64,000 nt of DNA from Christensenella sp. UBA7703 (GTDB taxonomy: Bacteria; Bacillota; Clostridia; Christensenellales; CAG-138), in the NCBI GenBank assembly GCA_002482505.1, contig DLGD01000028.1, positions 9,256-73,255 on the forward strand. Reading direction: 5' to 3'. Both the position numbers and the translations under genes were made by a program. Positions 35,478 through 44,339 of this stretch are shown piece after piece (positions within the stretch are counted from its first letter, which is position 1; every line of letters starts with the position of its first letter). The notes under the pieces are model-generated. The model was not told the origin of the DNA. It searched no databases and was given only the letters and a program-made list of their open reading frames with translations.

Positions 35478-36388
35478 TCGCGAATCTCCTTTCCGGTGAT
35501 GGCGATAAACGCATCGTCCATCGTGCCCGTCGTCACCGTAAAGCCGGTGATGGCATCTTTATATGTTTCCAGAATCGGCAGCGCGGCGAGGGTATTGGCA
35601 ACCCGTAACGTCACGCGGTTTGCAACCACCGCCGGCGCGAACCCGTCGACTGTGAGCCGCTGGGCGAGCTGTTCCGGTTCCTTCGTGGTCAGCGTGAGTT
35701 TATCGCTCGTGAAGCGTTCCTTCAAATCGGAAGGCGTACCTTTGGCGACGATGCTACCGTTGTCGATGACGATGACGTAATCCGCCTCGGCCGCTTCTTC
35801 CATATAATGCGTGGTGAGAAAGATCGTCATGCCTGTATCGCGCTGGAGTTTTGTAATGGTCTCCCATACGCTCTTGCGCGTCTGCGGGTCAAGACCCGTA
35901 GTGGGTTCATCCAGGAAGAGAATCTTCGGCGTATTGACCAGCGCGCGGGCGATGTCGCACCTGCGGCGTTGTCCGCCGGAGAGCTTGCCGTACGGGCGCT
36001 TCAGAATCTCCTGAATACCCATGCGTTCGGCGATTTCGCGGATGGTTTTGTCGAGCTGTTTCCCCCGCAGCCCGTAAAAACCCGCGCGGATGCTCAGATT
36101 TTCGGAAACGGTGAGCAGCGGGTCTAGTAGCCCGTCCTGAAACACCGCGCCGATGCTCAGGCGAATCGCGTTGTCATCTTTTCCCAATCGATGGCCGTCC
36201 ACCACGACGGTGCCTGCGTCGGATTTGAGAAACGTGCAGATGATGTCGATGGTGGTGGATTTTCCCGCGCCGTTTGGACCGAGAAACGCGAAGATCTTTC
36301 CGCTCTCCACGTAGAAATCGATCCCCTTGACCGCGTGCACTTGCCCGTAGCTTTTTTTCAGCCCGGATACTTCAATGATGTGTTCCAA
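35474..36388 (-). CDS. ABC transporter ATP-binding protein (DrrA/NatA-like)
   Basis: The 304-residue ATPase energises the permease encoded next. Walker A GPNGAGKST (about residues 38-46), signature LSGGQRRR, Walker B ILFLDEPTTGLDPQ and the H-loop TTHYMEEA are all present, with a DrrA-type C-terminal extension. The start codon is TTG at 36388, preceded by AAAGGGGGA; no ATG lies close. Such exporters move drugs, lipids or peptides; no resistance gene is adjacent. Confidence 0.88.
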   Translation of the reverse strand: MEHIIEVSGLKKSYGQVHAVKGIDFYVESGKIFAFLGPNGAGKSTTIDIICTFLKSDAGTVVVDGHRLGKDDNAIRLSIGAVFQDGLLDPLLTVSENLSIRAGFYGLRGKQLDKTIREIAERMGIQEILKRPYGKLSGGQRRRCDIARALVNTPKILFLDEPTTGLDPQTRKSVWETITKLQRDTGMTIFLTTHYMEEAAEADYVIVIDNGSIVAKGTPSDLKERFTSDKLTLTTKEPEQLAQRLTVDGFAPAVVANRVTLRVANTLAALPILETYKDAITGFTVTTGTMDDAFIAITGKEIRE

Positions 36389-36431
36389 TCAACTTTTCCC
36401 CCTTTGTTGATGATATGTTACAATCGCCTGC

Positions 36432-36460
36432 ATCATAACATGCCGCACATCTGATCGCAA
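36432..36460 (-). promoter_or_regulatory. Promoter of the ABC-2 exporter operon
   Basis: On the minus strand TTGCGA (36455-36460), 17 bases and TATGAT (36432-36437) lie about 45 bases before the TTG start codon. Confidence 0.6.
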
Positions 36461-36559
36461 TGGATTGTATCATATTCTCTTGTCTCTCGTTGCGAAATTC
36501 AGATGGTGACGTACCAACTCGCGTTCCAGATTCGCTTAGATACGGCAATCGGATTCCGG

Positions 36560-36588
36560 TTGACAAGCGAAACAATCAGTAATATAAT
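36560..36588 (+). promoter_or_regulatory. Perfect consensus promoter of the hydrogenase locus
   Basis: TTGACA (36560-36565), exactly 17 bases, TATAAT (36583-36588). Expected +1 is at about 36595, giving a leader of about 46 bases before the first [2Fe-2S] gene. No Rex-type palindrome was recognised here. Confidence 0.85.
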
Positions 36589-36640
36589 ATCGATAATAAA
36601 GTATGACTATCCGAAATTCATATTTTGAAAGGGCGTGCGT

Positions 36641-36919
36641 ATGAATATCACGGTATGCATCGGAAGTTCCTGCCACCTGAAAGGGTCGCGCGCTGTGGTT
36701 GAAAAACTGGAGCGACTGATCTTTGAGCGCGGACTAAAGGATGAAATTGCGCTTTGCGGCTCGTTTTGCATGGGTCAATGCCAAACGGGCGTCAGCGTAC
36801 TGCTGGATGATGCATATTTTTCTCTCACGCCGGAGAGTACGGAGCGTTTCTTTGTTCAAGCCGTACTCCCGAAGATTGCGAAAGCAAAACCGGAACTGGT
36901 AGAAATACCGCAACTGTAA
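36641..36919 (+). CDS. Small thioredoxin-fold [2Fe-2S] ferredoxin-like protein
   Basis: The 92-residue protein is a stand-alone NuoE/Hyd-gamma-like domain with cysteine pattern CIGSSCHLKG (residues 5-14) and CGSFCMGQC (about 41-49), typical of [2Fe-2S] thioredoxin-like ferredoxins. It opens the hydrogenase locus and is a paralogue of the last gene (44004-44264). It probably carries electrons to or from the sensory hydrogenase encoded 24 bases downstream. I used the ATG at 36641 with AAAGGG 7 bases upstream. Confidence 0.8.
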   Translation: MNITVCIGSSCHLKGSRAVVEKLERLIFERGLKDEIALCGSFCMGQCQTGVSVLLDDAYFSLTPESTERFFVQAVLPKIAKAKPELVEIPQL

Positions 36920-36943
36920 TATCGAATTGGGTGGATTAACATC

Positions 36944-38620
36944 ATGTCTGACGTGTTGCGACTCAAAAAGTCGAACTGCAAAAATTGCTATAAGTGCATT
37001 CGCCATTGCCCGGTAAAGTCGATCCGCTTCTCCGCCAATCAAGCGCACATCGTCGGCGAAGAGTGCATCCTTTGCGGGCAATGTTTTGTTGTGTGCCCGC
37101 AGAACGCGAAGCAGATTGCCGACGGAACGGAGATTGTCCGTGTGCTGCTGGACGGAACCGCGCCGGTGGTCGCGAGCCTTGCGCCCTCGTTTGCGGCGTA
37201 TTTTGACCATATCGGGTTCGCTTCACTCAAAGCCGCACTCGTGCAGCTCGGCTTTGCTTCGGCGGAGGAGACCGCGATCGGCGCGACTCTGGTCAAACGC
37301 GAATACGAAAAGCAGATGCGGGAGCAGAGCATGGATGTGATCATCAGCTCCTGCTGTCATTCGGTCAACCTGCTCATTCGCAAATATTACCCGGAGTTGA
37401 TTAAGTATCTCTCGCCGGTCGTGTCACCGATGATTGCGCACAGCCAGGACATCAAGCGCCGCATGCCCGAGGCGAAGACGGTGTTCATTGGACCCTGCCT
37501 TTCCAAGAAGGACGAGGCGGAGAACAGCCCCGTGGACGCGGTGCTGACGTTTGACGAACTCTCGCGGATGTTCGCCGCGGCAAACATCACACCCGAGCCT
37601 GTGCTGGATTCCGCGGAGGAAAGCCGCGCGCGGTTGTTTCCGACCGTCGGCGGGATTCTTAAGACCATGGACATCCCGGACACGGGCTACACTTGCCTGA
37701 CGGTCGACGGAACGGAAAACTGCAAGGCAGCGCTGGCGGACATCGCGGCGGGCAACCTGCACAAGTGTTTCCTAGAGATGAGCGCATGCTCCGGCAGCTG
37801 CATCGGCGGGCCGGTGATGGAGAAATACAACAACTCGCCCGTGCGGCATTATCAGGCGGTGACCACGTTTGCCGGCAAACAGGACTTTGCCGTATCGGAG
37901 CCGGAGGCGGGGGCGCTTGTCCGGCGGCATACGTACATCGGCATGCCGAGCGCGATGCCATCCGAAGCGGAGATTGCCGAGATTCTCGCCAAGACGGGCA
38001 AAATGTGCAAGGAGGACGAGCTCAACTGCGGAAGCTGCGGCTACAACACCTGCCGCGAGAAGGCGATTGCCGTCTATCACGGCAAGGCGGATATCAGCAT
38101 GTGCCTGCCGTTCTTGATGGACAAAGCGGAGCGGTTTTCCAACAATATTCTGAGCCACACGCCGAACGGCATCCTCGTGGTCAACGAGGATTTGGAGGTG
38201 CAGCAGGTCAACGCTGCCGCGATGAAGATGCTTCATATCGCGCGCGAAAGCGATGTGCTGGGCGAGCCGCTGGTGCGCGTCATCGACCCGCTGCCGTTTT
38301 TAAACGCGCTGGAAGGGCGCGCGGTCAAGGAACAGCGCGCATACTACGCGGAGTTTTCGAAATATCTAGAGCTCTCACTGGTGCACGACAAAACCACGCA
38401 TATTCTGATTGCGATCTTGCGCGACGTGACCGCCGAGGAGGAAGAACGCCTCAAGAAAGAGGAAATCGGCCGCCAGACGGTGGAGATTGCCGACCGCGTG
38501 GTGGAAAAACAGATGCGCATCGTGCAGGAGATCGCCTCTCTTCTGGGAGAGACGACCGCCGAGACCAAGATTGCGCTCACCAAGCTGAAAGAGTCGATTA
38601 ACAGCGAAGAAGCGCGTTGA
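36944..38620 (+). CDS. Sensory [FeFe]-hydrogenase with PAS domain (HydS/HsfB-like)
   Basis: The 558-residue protein resembles group C putative sensory hydrogenases. It has two N-terminal [4Fe-4S] motifs (CKNCYKCIRHCP, CILCGQCFVVCP). H-cluster signatures are modified from catalytic enzymes: SSCCHS (L1, about residue 135), GPCLSKKDEAE (L2, about 182) and MSACSGSCIGGP (L3, about 279). An additional cluster motif CGSCGYNTC follows (about 362), then a PAS domain (LSHTPNGILVVNEDLEVQQVN) and a helical tail. It probably senses H2 or redox state and signals to the PP2C-type phosphatase next to it. SD GGGTGG precedes the ATG. Confidence 0.88.
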   Translation: MSDVLRLKKSNCKNCYKCIRHCPVKSIRFSANQAHIVGEECILCGQCFVVCPQNAKQIADGTEIVRVLLDGTAPVVASLAPSFAAYFDHIGFASLKAALVQLGFASAEETAIGATLVKREYEKQMREQSMDVIISSCCHSVNLLIRKYYPELIKYLSPVVSPMIAHSQDIKRRMPEAKTVFIGPCLSKKDEAENSPVDAVLTFDELSRMFAAANITPEPVLDSAEESRARLFPTVGGILKTMDIPDTGYTCLTVDGTENCKAALADIAAGNLHKCFLEMSACSGSCIGGPVMEKYNNSPVRHYQAVTTFAGKQDFAVSEPEAGALVRRHTYIGMPSAMPSEAEIAEILAKTGKMCKEDELNCGSCGYNTCREKAIAVYHGKADISMCLPFLMDKAERFSNNILSHTPNGILVVNEDLEVQQVNAAAMKMLHIARESDVLGEPLVRVIDPLPFLNALEGRAVKEQRAYYAEFSKYLELSLVHDKTTHILIAILRDVTAEEEERLKKEEIGRQTVEIADRVVEKQMRIVQEIASLLGETTAETKIALTKLKESINSEEAR

Positions 38621-38656
38621 TCAGCGAAACATAGATTCGAAAGGAGGCTTTGGCCG

Positions 38657-39838
38657 ATGACTTCCCATAACCACCTCTGTGCCGATATCGGCTATATGAG
38701 CCTCAACCACGCGGGTGAACAGCTCTGCGGGGATCATATCGAGATCGCGGGGATGGACGAAAACTCCACCGTGATTGTACTCGCGGATGGTCTCGGCAGC
38801 GGGGTGAAGGCGAGCATCCTCTCCACGCTGACCAGCAAGATCATCTCCACGATGCTTGCAGCAGGATTACGCCTGGAAGATTGTGTGGAGACCATCGCGG
38901 CGACGCTGCCGGTTTGCAGCAGCCGGGGCATTGCGTATTCCACGTTTACGATCCTCCGCCTCGTCAACAACGAGCGCGCGGAGATCATCCAATACGATAA
39001 CCCCGCGGTGATCCTCCTGCGCGACGGCAAGAGCATGGAGCTGCCGGCCAGCATGCAGGTCATCGGCGGCAAGAACATCTACCGAACGGATGTCGCCCTG
39101 CGCGAAAACGACCTGTTGCTCGCCATGAGCGACGGTGTTGTGCACGCGGGTGTTGGAGGCGTGTATAACTTCGGCTGGCGCAGGGAGGATATCGCGCGGT
39201 ATATGGAGACGTTCTGGCACGTGGGTTTCACGGCAAAGACGCTCTCAACAATCCTCCTGCAGGAGACGAACCGCCTCTACGACGGGCAGCCGGGCGACGA
39301 CGCAACGGTCTGCGCCGTGCGCATTCGACCGCGCGTGCCGATGAATCTGCTCTGCGGGCCGCCGAGCATCCGCGACGACAACGAGAAGATGATGTCGCTC
39401 TTCTTCGGAAAAGAGGGCAAGCACATCATCTGCGGGGGCACGACCTCTACCATCGCAGCGCAATACCTCAACCGCCCGCTGGTTGCCGATTTGGCGTTCC
39501 CCGACCCGAAGATTCCGCCGATCGGGACGATAGACGGGGTCGATTTGGTCACCGAGGGGGTCATCACGATCAACCGTGTGCTGGAATATGCGCAAAACTA
39601 TCTCGACGATAACAGCGACTATGAGCGCTGGAGCACTGGCCGTGATGGAGCCAGCCGCATTGCGCGGCTCTTGTTTGAGGAAGCGACGGACATCAATTTC
39701 TTCGTCGGCTGCGCGGTCAACCCCGCGCATCAAAACCCGGAACTGCCGATCAATTTCAACCTCAAGATGCGCCTGATCGAGCAGCTCGCCGATTGCCTGA
39801 TGAAGATGGGCAAGCGCGTCAAAACGAGCTATTTCTAA
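38657..39838 (+). CDS. SpoIIE/PP2C-type serine phosphatase
   Basis: The 393-residue protein has an N-terminal PP2C/SpoIIE domain (VIVLADGLGSGVKAS with metal Asp; AMSDGVVHAG; GQPGDDATVCAVR) to about residue 225, followed by a C-terminal domain of about 165 residues of unknown function (FFGKEGKHIICGGTTSTIAAQY). In many anaerobes such a phosphatase sits between a sensory and a bifurcating [FeFe]-hydrogenase, as here, and is thought to relay the H2 signal. SD AAGGAGG lies upstream. Confidence 0.85.
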   Translation: MTSHNHLCADIGYMSLNHAGEQLCGDHIEIAGMDENSTVIVLADGLGSGVKASILSTLTSKIISTMLAAGLRLEDCVETIAATLPVCSSRGIAYSTFTILRLVNNERAEIIQYDNPAVILLRDGKSMELPASMQVIGGKNIYRTDVALRENDLLLAMSDGVVHAGVGGVYNFGWRREDIARYMETFWHVGFTAKTLSTILLQETNRLYDGQPGDDATVCAVRIRPRVPMNLLCGPPSIRDDNEKMMSLFFGKEGKHIICGGTTSTIAAQYLNRPLVADLAFPDPKIPPIGTIDGVDLVTEGVITINRVLEYAQNYLDDNSDYERWSTGRDGASRIARLLFEEATDINFFVGCAVNPAHQNPELPINFNLKMRLIEQLADCLMKMGKRVKTSYF

Positions 39839-39919
39839 CGATTAAACCGTGCAGCAGGCAGTATTCTGTTGCGCGCGAAAAACGGCTTCACATAAACACG
39901 CTGGAGGAACGAGACACAC

Positions 39920-40423
39920 ATGCAGCCATCTTTTGACTACCGCGCGGTGGACGAAATCCTTTCCCTGTACGGGAAAAAGGAATCGAATATCATCGCCATC
40001 CTGCAGGACGTGCAGGAGCGCTACCACTATCTGCCGCGCGAGGTGTTCCCTTATCTCGCAAGCGCGCTTGGCGTCAGCGAAGCGAGGCTCTTCTCGGTTG
40101 CAACGTTTTACGAGAATTTTTCACTGGAAGCCAAGGGCAGGTTCGTGATTCGCGTCTGCGACGGAACCGCCTGCCACGTCCGCAAATCGATCCCGATTTT
40201 GGAACGCTTGCGTAAGGAACTGGGGCTCTCTGTCGAGAAGAAGACCACACCCGACGGCGGGTTCACGGTCGAGACCGTCTCCTGCCTCGGCGCTTGCGGA
40301 TTGGCGCCCGTCATCACGGTCAACGAGCAGGTCTATCCTGCCATGACGCCGGACAAGGCAAGCGAACTCATCGCGTCCCTGCGGGAGCAGCTGGTGGCGG
40401 AGAAAGCGGGTGAACGCGTATGA
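39920..40423 (+). CDS. hydC: Bifurcating hydrogenase gamma subunit (NuoE-like)
   Basis: The 167-residue subunit of the trimeric electron-bifurcating [FeFe]-hydrogenase carries a [2Fe-2S] cluster in a thioredoxin fold (CDGTACH...CLGACGLAP, about residues 85-133). The N-terminal helical bundle (VDEILSLYGKKESNIIAILQDVQERYHYLP) is as in NuoE. SD GGAGG precedes the ATG. It overlaps hydB by 4 bases (ATGA). Confidence 0.92.
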   Translation: MQPSFDYRAVDEILSLYGKKESNIIAILQDVQERYHYLPREVFPYLASALGVSEARLFSVATFYENFSLEAKGRFVIRVCDGTACHVRKSIPILERLRKELGLSVEKKTTPDGGFTVETVSCLGACGLAPVITVNEQVYPAMTPDKASELIASLREQLVAEKAGERV

Positions 40424-42300
40424 ACAAACTAAATAACAGAAGCGAACTGATCGCGCTTCGAAAAGAATGCGCGGGCGCGCTGCAACTCGAAACGAAGCGT
40501 GTGCTCGTCTGTGCGGGCACGGGCTGTGTCTCCAGCGGGTCGATGCAGATTTTCGAGCGGCTGAAATCCCTGATGGAAGAGAGCAATATCCCCGTTTCGG
40601 TGGAACTCGCGCACGAGCCGCACGGTGAAAGCGTCGGCCTAAAGGAATGCGGCTGCCACGGTTTTTGCGAGATGGGGCCGCTGGTGCGCATCGAACCGCA
40701 GGGTTGGCTTTACACCAAGACCAGGCTGGAGGACTGCGAAGAGATCGTGGGGCGCACGGTTCTGGGCGGCGAGCGGATTGAACGCCTCGCATTCCAGAAG
40801 GACGGCGCAGCCTATCCGAAACAGGACGAAATCCCGTTTTATCAGAAGCAAACCCGCCTCGTGCTGGAGCACTGCGGGCAGATTGACGCAACCAGTATCC
40901 GCGAGTATCTCGGCTTTGGCGGCTATGCGGCGCTCGAAACCGCGCTCTTTGACCGGACGCCGGATGACGTGATCGACGAGATCATAAAAAGCAATCTGCG
41001 CGGGCGCGGCGGCGGCGGATTTCCCGCCGGGCGCAAATGGGCGCAGGTGCGCCGCCAGACGGAGCCGGTGAAATACATCGTCTGCAATGGCGACGAGGGA
41101 GACCCAGGCGCGTTTATGGACAGAAGCGTGATGGAAGGCGACCCGCACCGCATGCTTGAGGGCATGATGATCGCGGGGTTGGCTTGCGGCGCGCAGGAGG
41201 GATATATCTACGTCCGCGCGGAGTATCCGCTCGCGGTCAAGCGGCTTCGCCGCGCGATTGCGCAGGCGGAGGAGTTGGGCTTGCTCGGCGACAATATCCT
41301 CGGCACGGAGTTTTGCTTTACGCTGCACATTGCGCGCGGCGCGGGCGCATTCGTCTGCGGCGAGGGCAGCGCGCTGACCGCCTCCATCGAGGGCAAACGC
41401 GGCATGCCGCGGGTCAAACCCCCGCGCACCGTGGAACACGGCCTGTTTGACAAACCGACCGTGCTCAACAATGTCGAAACCTTCGCCAACGTGCCGCTGA
41501 TCATCACGCGCGGCGCGGACTGGTACAAATCCATCGGGCCCGAAAACAGCCCCGGCACAAAGGCCTTTGCGCTCACGGGCAACATCGTCAATACGGGGCT
41601 CATCGAGGTGCCGATGGGTACCACGCTAAGAGAAGTCATATTCGACATTGGCGGCGGCGTGCGCGGCGGGAAGGCGTTCAAGGCCGTGCAGATCGGCGGC
41701 CCTTCCGGCGGCTGCCTGACGGCGGACGACCTCGACCTGCCGCTGGATTTCGATTCGCTTAAAAAAGCAGGCGCGATGATCGGCTCCGGTGGGCTGGTGG
41801 TCATGGACGAAGACACCTGTATGGTGGAAGTCGCGCGGTTCTTCATGCACTTTACCCAGAACGAATCCTGCGGAAAATGCGTGCCCTGCCGCGAGGGAAC
41901 CAAGCGCATGCTCGCGATTCTGGAGCGCATTGTCGAGGGCAAGGGCGAGGAAGGCGACATCGAGCTGCTGCTGGAGCTTGCGGATACCATCACGGCGACC
42001 GCGCTCTGCGGCCTCGGCAAATCCGCCGCGTCGCCGGTGGTTAGCACGATCAGGAGCTTCCGCGCGGAATATGAGGCGCATATCCGGGAGAAGCGCTGCC
42101 CGGCAGGCGAATGCCAGAAGCTCAAGCGTATCTGGATCGATCCCGTGCTCTGCAAGGGCTGCTCCAAGTGCGCCAAAGCCTGCCCGGTGAATGCGATTAC
42201 GGGGCAGATCAAACAGCCGTTCTCCATCGATTTGTCCCAGTGCATCCGGTGCGAGTCCTGCATTGCAACCTGCGCATTCCACGCGATTTTGGAGGGATAA
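40420..42300 (+). CDS. hydB: Bifurcating hydrogenase beta subunit (NuoF-like, FMN/NADH)
   Basis: The 626-residue subunit binds NADH and FMN. An N-terminal [2Fe-2S] thioredoxin-like domain (CAGTGC...CGCHGFCEMGP) is followed by the NuoF core with LRGRGGGGFPAGRKW, GDEGDPGAFMDR and the [4Fe-4S] motif ESCGKCVPCREG (about residues 480-491), then two C-terminal ferredoxin clusters (CKGCSKCAKACP, CIRCESCIATC). The subunit links NAD(H) and ferredoxin to H2. It lies 3 bases before hydA. Confidence 0.95.
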   Translation: MNKLNNRSELIALRKECAGALQLETKRVLVCAGTGCVSSGSMQIFERLKSLMEESNIPVSVELAHEPHGESVGLKECGCHGFCEMGPLVRIEPQGWLYTKTRLEDCEEIVGRTVLGGERIERLAFQKDGAAYPKQDEIPFYQKQTRLVLEHCGQIDATSIREYLGFGGYAALETALFDRTPDDVIDEIIKSNLRGRGGGGFPAGRKWAQVRRQTEPVKYIVCNGDEGDPGAFMDRSVMEGDPHRMLEGMMIAGLACGAQEGYIYVRAEYPLAVKRLRRAIAQAEELGLLGDNILGTEFCFTLHIARGAGAFVCGEGSALTASIEGKRGMPRVKPPRTVEHGLFDKPTVLNNVETFANVPLIITRGADWYKSIGPENSPGTKAFALTGNIVNTGLIEVPMGTTLREVIFDIGGGVRGGKAFKAVQIGGPSGGCLTADDLDLPLDFDSLKKAGAMIGSGGLVVMDEDTCMVEVARFFMHFTQNESCGKCVPCREGTKRMLAILERIVEGKGEEGDIELLLELADTITATALCGLGKSAASPVVSTIRSFRAEYEAHIREKRCPAGECQKLKRIWIDPVLCKGCSKCAKACPVNAITGQIKQPFSIDLSQCIRCESCIATCAFHAILEG

Positions 42301-42303
42301 CAC

Positions 42304-44007
42304 ATGGAACAACGGGAATTTATGACGGTGGACGGCATCCCGGTTGAGCTCAACGGAGAAAAGAACCTGCTCGAGCTCATCCGGAAAGCTGGCATCAAGC
42401 TGCCGACATTTTGCTATCATTCCGAGCTTTCCGTCTATGGCGCGTGCCGCATGTGCATGGTGGAGACCGAGCGCGGCGGGCTGGAAGCTGCCTGCTCCAC
42501 GCCGCCGAAAGCCGGCATGGTGATCAAGACCAATACGGAGAGATTGCGCCGCTATCGCAAAAATATTCTGGAGTTGCTGCTTGCAAACCACTGCCGAGAC
42601 TGCACCACCTGCAGCAACAACGGCAAATGCAAGCTGCAAGACCTTGCGATGCGGTTTAATATCGAAGGCGTTCGCTTCCCGAACACCGCTCCGCAGCCGC
42701 AAAAGGACGATTCTTCGCTCTGCATCGCGCGGGACGCGAGCAAATGCATCCTCTGCGGCGACTGTGTGCGCATGTGCAACGAGGTGCAGTCCGTCGGCGC
42801 GATCGATTTTGCTTATCGCGGCTCCAAGATGGAGATCAGCACCGCGTTTGGCATGCCGATTGCGCAATCCCCCTGCGTGGGCTGCGGGCAGTGCGCGGCG
42901 GTTTGCCCGACGGGAGCCATCGTCGTACGGGACAACGCAAACCGCGTCTGGCGCGCGCTGGATGATCGCGGCGTGAAGGTTACGGCGCAGATTGCTCCGG
43001 CGGTGCGCGTGGCGCTCGGTCGCGAGATGGGCCTGCGCGAAGGAGAAAACAGCATGGGCAAGATCGTCGCCGCGCTGCATCGCATGGGCTTTGACGAGGT
43101 GTATGACACCTCCACCGGCGCGGACCTGACCGTGCTGGAGGAGAGCGAGGAGCTGCTTTCGCATCTGGAGAGCGGAGCTGCGCTTCCGCTGTTCACCTCC
43201 TGCTGCCCGGCGTGGGTGCAGTTCTGTGAGAAATCGCATCCGGAGTTGTTGCCGCATGTCTCCACCTGCCGCTCGCCGATGCAGATGTTTGCCTCGGTCA
43301 TCAAGGAGCAGGAGAAGACCTCGTCAAGGCGACAGTTTCATGTTGCGGTGATGCCCTGCACGGCGAAAAAGTTTGAAGCCGCGCGGGAAGAATTCTGCGT
43401 AGAAGGCGCGCCAAATGTGGATGCGGTGATCACCACGCAGGAGCTCATCCGCATGATCAAGGAATCCGGCGTGGTGTTTGAAGACCTGGAGCCGGAAGCG
43501 CTGGATATGCCCTTTGGCATGACCTCCGGCGCGGGCGTGATCTTCGGCGTGACAGGCGGCGTGACCGAGGCGGTGCTCCGCAGGCTCGCATCCGATAAAT
43601 CGCGCGGGGGGCTATACACCGCGGCGCTCACCGGCGTACGCGGCATGAAAAGCGTGAAGGAAGCGCGCGTGCCGTATCTTGATCGCGAGGTACGCATTGC
43701 AGTCGTCAGCGGGCTGAGCAACGCGGAATCGCTGATTCAGAAGATTCTCTCTGGCGAAGAGCGCTATGATTTCGTCGAGGTGATGGCTTGCCCGGGCGGC
43801 TGCGTCAGCGGCGCGGGGCAACCCTACAGCGCATCCATCGGCAAGGCGGAGCGCGGCGAAGGACTCTATGCCGTGGATCGCGTTTCCAGCATCAAGCGCT
43901 CAGAGGAGAATTCGCTTGTCCAGTCGCTCTATGGAGATGTGCTCAAAGGACGCGTGCACGAGCTGCTGCATGTAGACTATGTGAAGGACGGAGGGCACAA
44001 CGCATGA
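42304..44007 (+). CDS. hydA: Bifurcating [FeFe]-hydrogenase catalytic subunit
   Basis: The 567-residue catalytic subunit makes or consumes H2. It has an N-terminal [2Fe-2S] domain, the His-ligated cluster motif HCRDCTTCSNNGKC (about residues 97-110), two [4Fe-4S] clusters, and H-cluster motifs TSCCPAW (L1, about 298), MPCTAKKFE (L2, about 350) and EVMACPGGCVSGAGQP (L3, about 492). L3 has GAGQP instead of the usual GGGQP. A C-terminal helical small-subunit-like part is fused. The stop overlaps the next gene (ATGA). Confidence 0.95.
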   Translation: MEQREFMTVDGIPVELNGEKNLLELIRKAGIKLPTFCYHSELSVYGACRMCMVETERGGLEAACSTPPKAGMVIKTNTERLRRYRKNILELLLANHCRDCTTCSNNGKCKLQDLAMRFNIEGVRFPNTAPQPQKDDSSLCIARDASKCILCGDCVRMCNEVQSVGAIDFAYRGSKMEISTAFGMPIAQSPCVGCGQCAAVCPTGAIVVRDNANRVWRALDDRGVKVTAQIAPAVRVALGREMGLREGENSMGKIVAALHRMGFDEVYDTSTGADLTVLEESEELLSHLESGAALPLFTSCCPAWVQFCEKSHPELLPHVSTCRSPMQMFASVIKEQEKTSSRRQFHVAVMPCTAKKFEAAREEFCVEGAPNVDAVITTQELIRMIKESGVVFEDLEPEALDMPFGMTSGAGVIFGVTGGVTEAVLRRLASDKSRGGLYTAALTGVRGMKSVKEARVPYLDREVRIAVVSGLSNAESLIQKILSGEERYDFVEVMACPGGCVSGAGQPYSASIGKAERGEGLYAVDRVSSIKRSEENSLVQSLYGDVLKGRVHELLHVDYVKDGGHNA

Positions 44008-44264
44008 CTCAGCTCTCGGTTTGCATCGGCAGCGCCTGCCATCTCAAAGGCGCATACAACGTGATCTCCACGTTTCAGCATCTCATTGAAACGCACAATC
44101 TGCACGACAAGATCGCGTTCTCGGCGAAGTTTTGCACCAAGGAGTGCCACAAACCCGGCGTCGCGGTCGCACTCAACGGCCAAAAGAGCGTGATTGCGGC
44201 TGAGGAAGCGCGCAAGTTCTTTCAAGAACAGGTGCTGCCCGCCGTGGAGCAAGCGCAGGATTGA
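44004..44264 (+). CDS. Small thioredoxin-fold [2Fe-2S] protein, second copy
   Basis: The 86-residue protein is a paralogue of the first gene of the locus, with CIGSACHLKG (residues 6-15) and a second pair CTKEC (about 45-49), the spacing differing slightly from the first copy. It overlaps hydA by ATGA and is closed by a strong terminator. A role in electron transfer with HydABC is likely but not proven. Confidence 0.8.
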   Translation: MTQLSVCIGSACHLKGAYNVISTFQHLIETHNLHDKIAFSAKFCTKECHKPGVAVALNGQKSVIAAEEARKFFQEQVLPAVEQAQD

Positions 44265-44290
44265 CGAAAAACGAAAGATACTTACAAACA

Positions 44291-44327
44291 ACGACCCGCG
44301 CGGGAAATCCCGTGCGGGTCGTTTTAT
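44291..44327 (+). terminator. Terminator of the hydrogenase locus
   Basis: ACGACCCGC...GCGGGTCGT with inner CGGG/CCCG pairs is followed by TTTTATTC. Confidence 0.88.
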
Positions 44328-44339
44328 TCGGGTGGGTAG

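Noticed and set aside
36560..36640. Rex (redox) operator upstream of the hydrogenase locus
   Set aside because: No TTGTGAA-N4-TTCACAA-like palindrome is present.
41208..43257. Long antisense frames opposite hydB and hydA
   Set aside because: They mirror the codon bias of the real genes and have no recognisable motifs.
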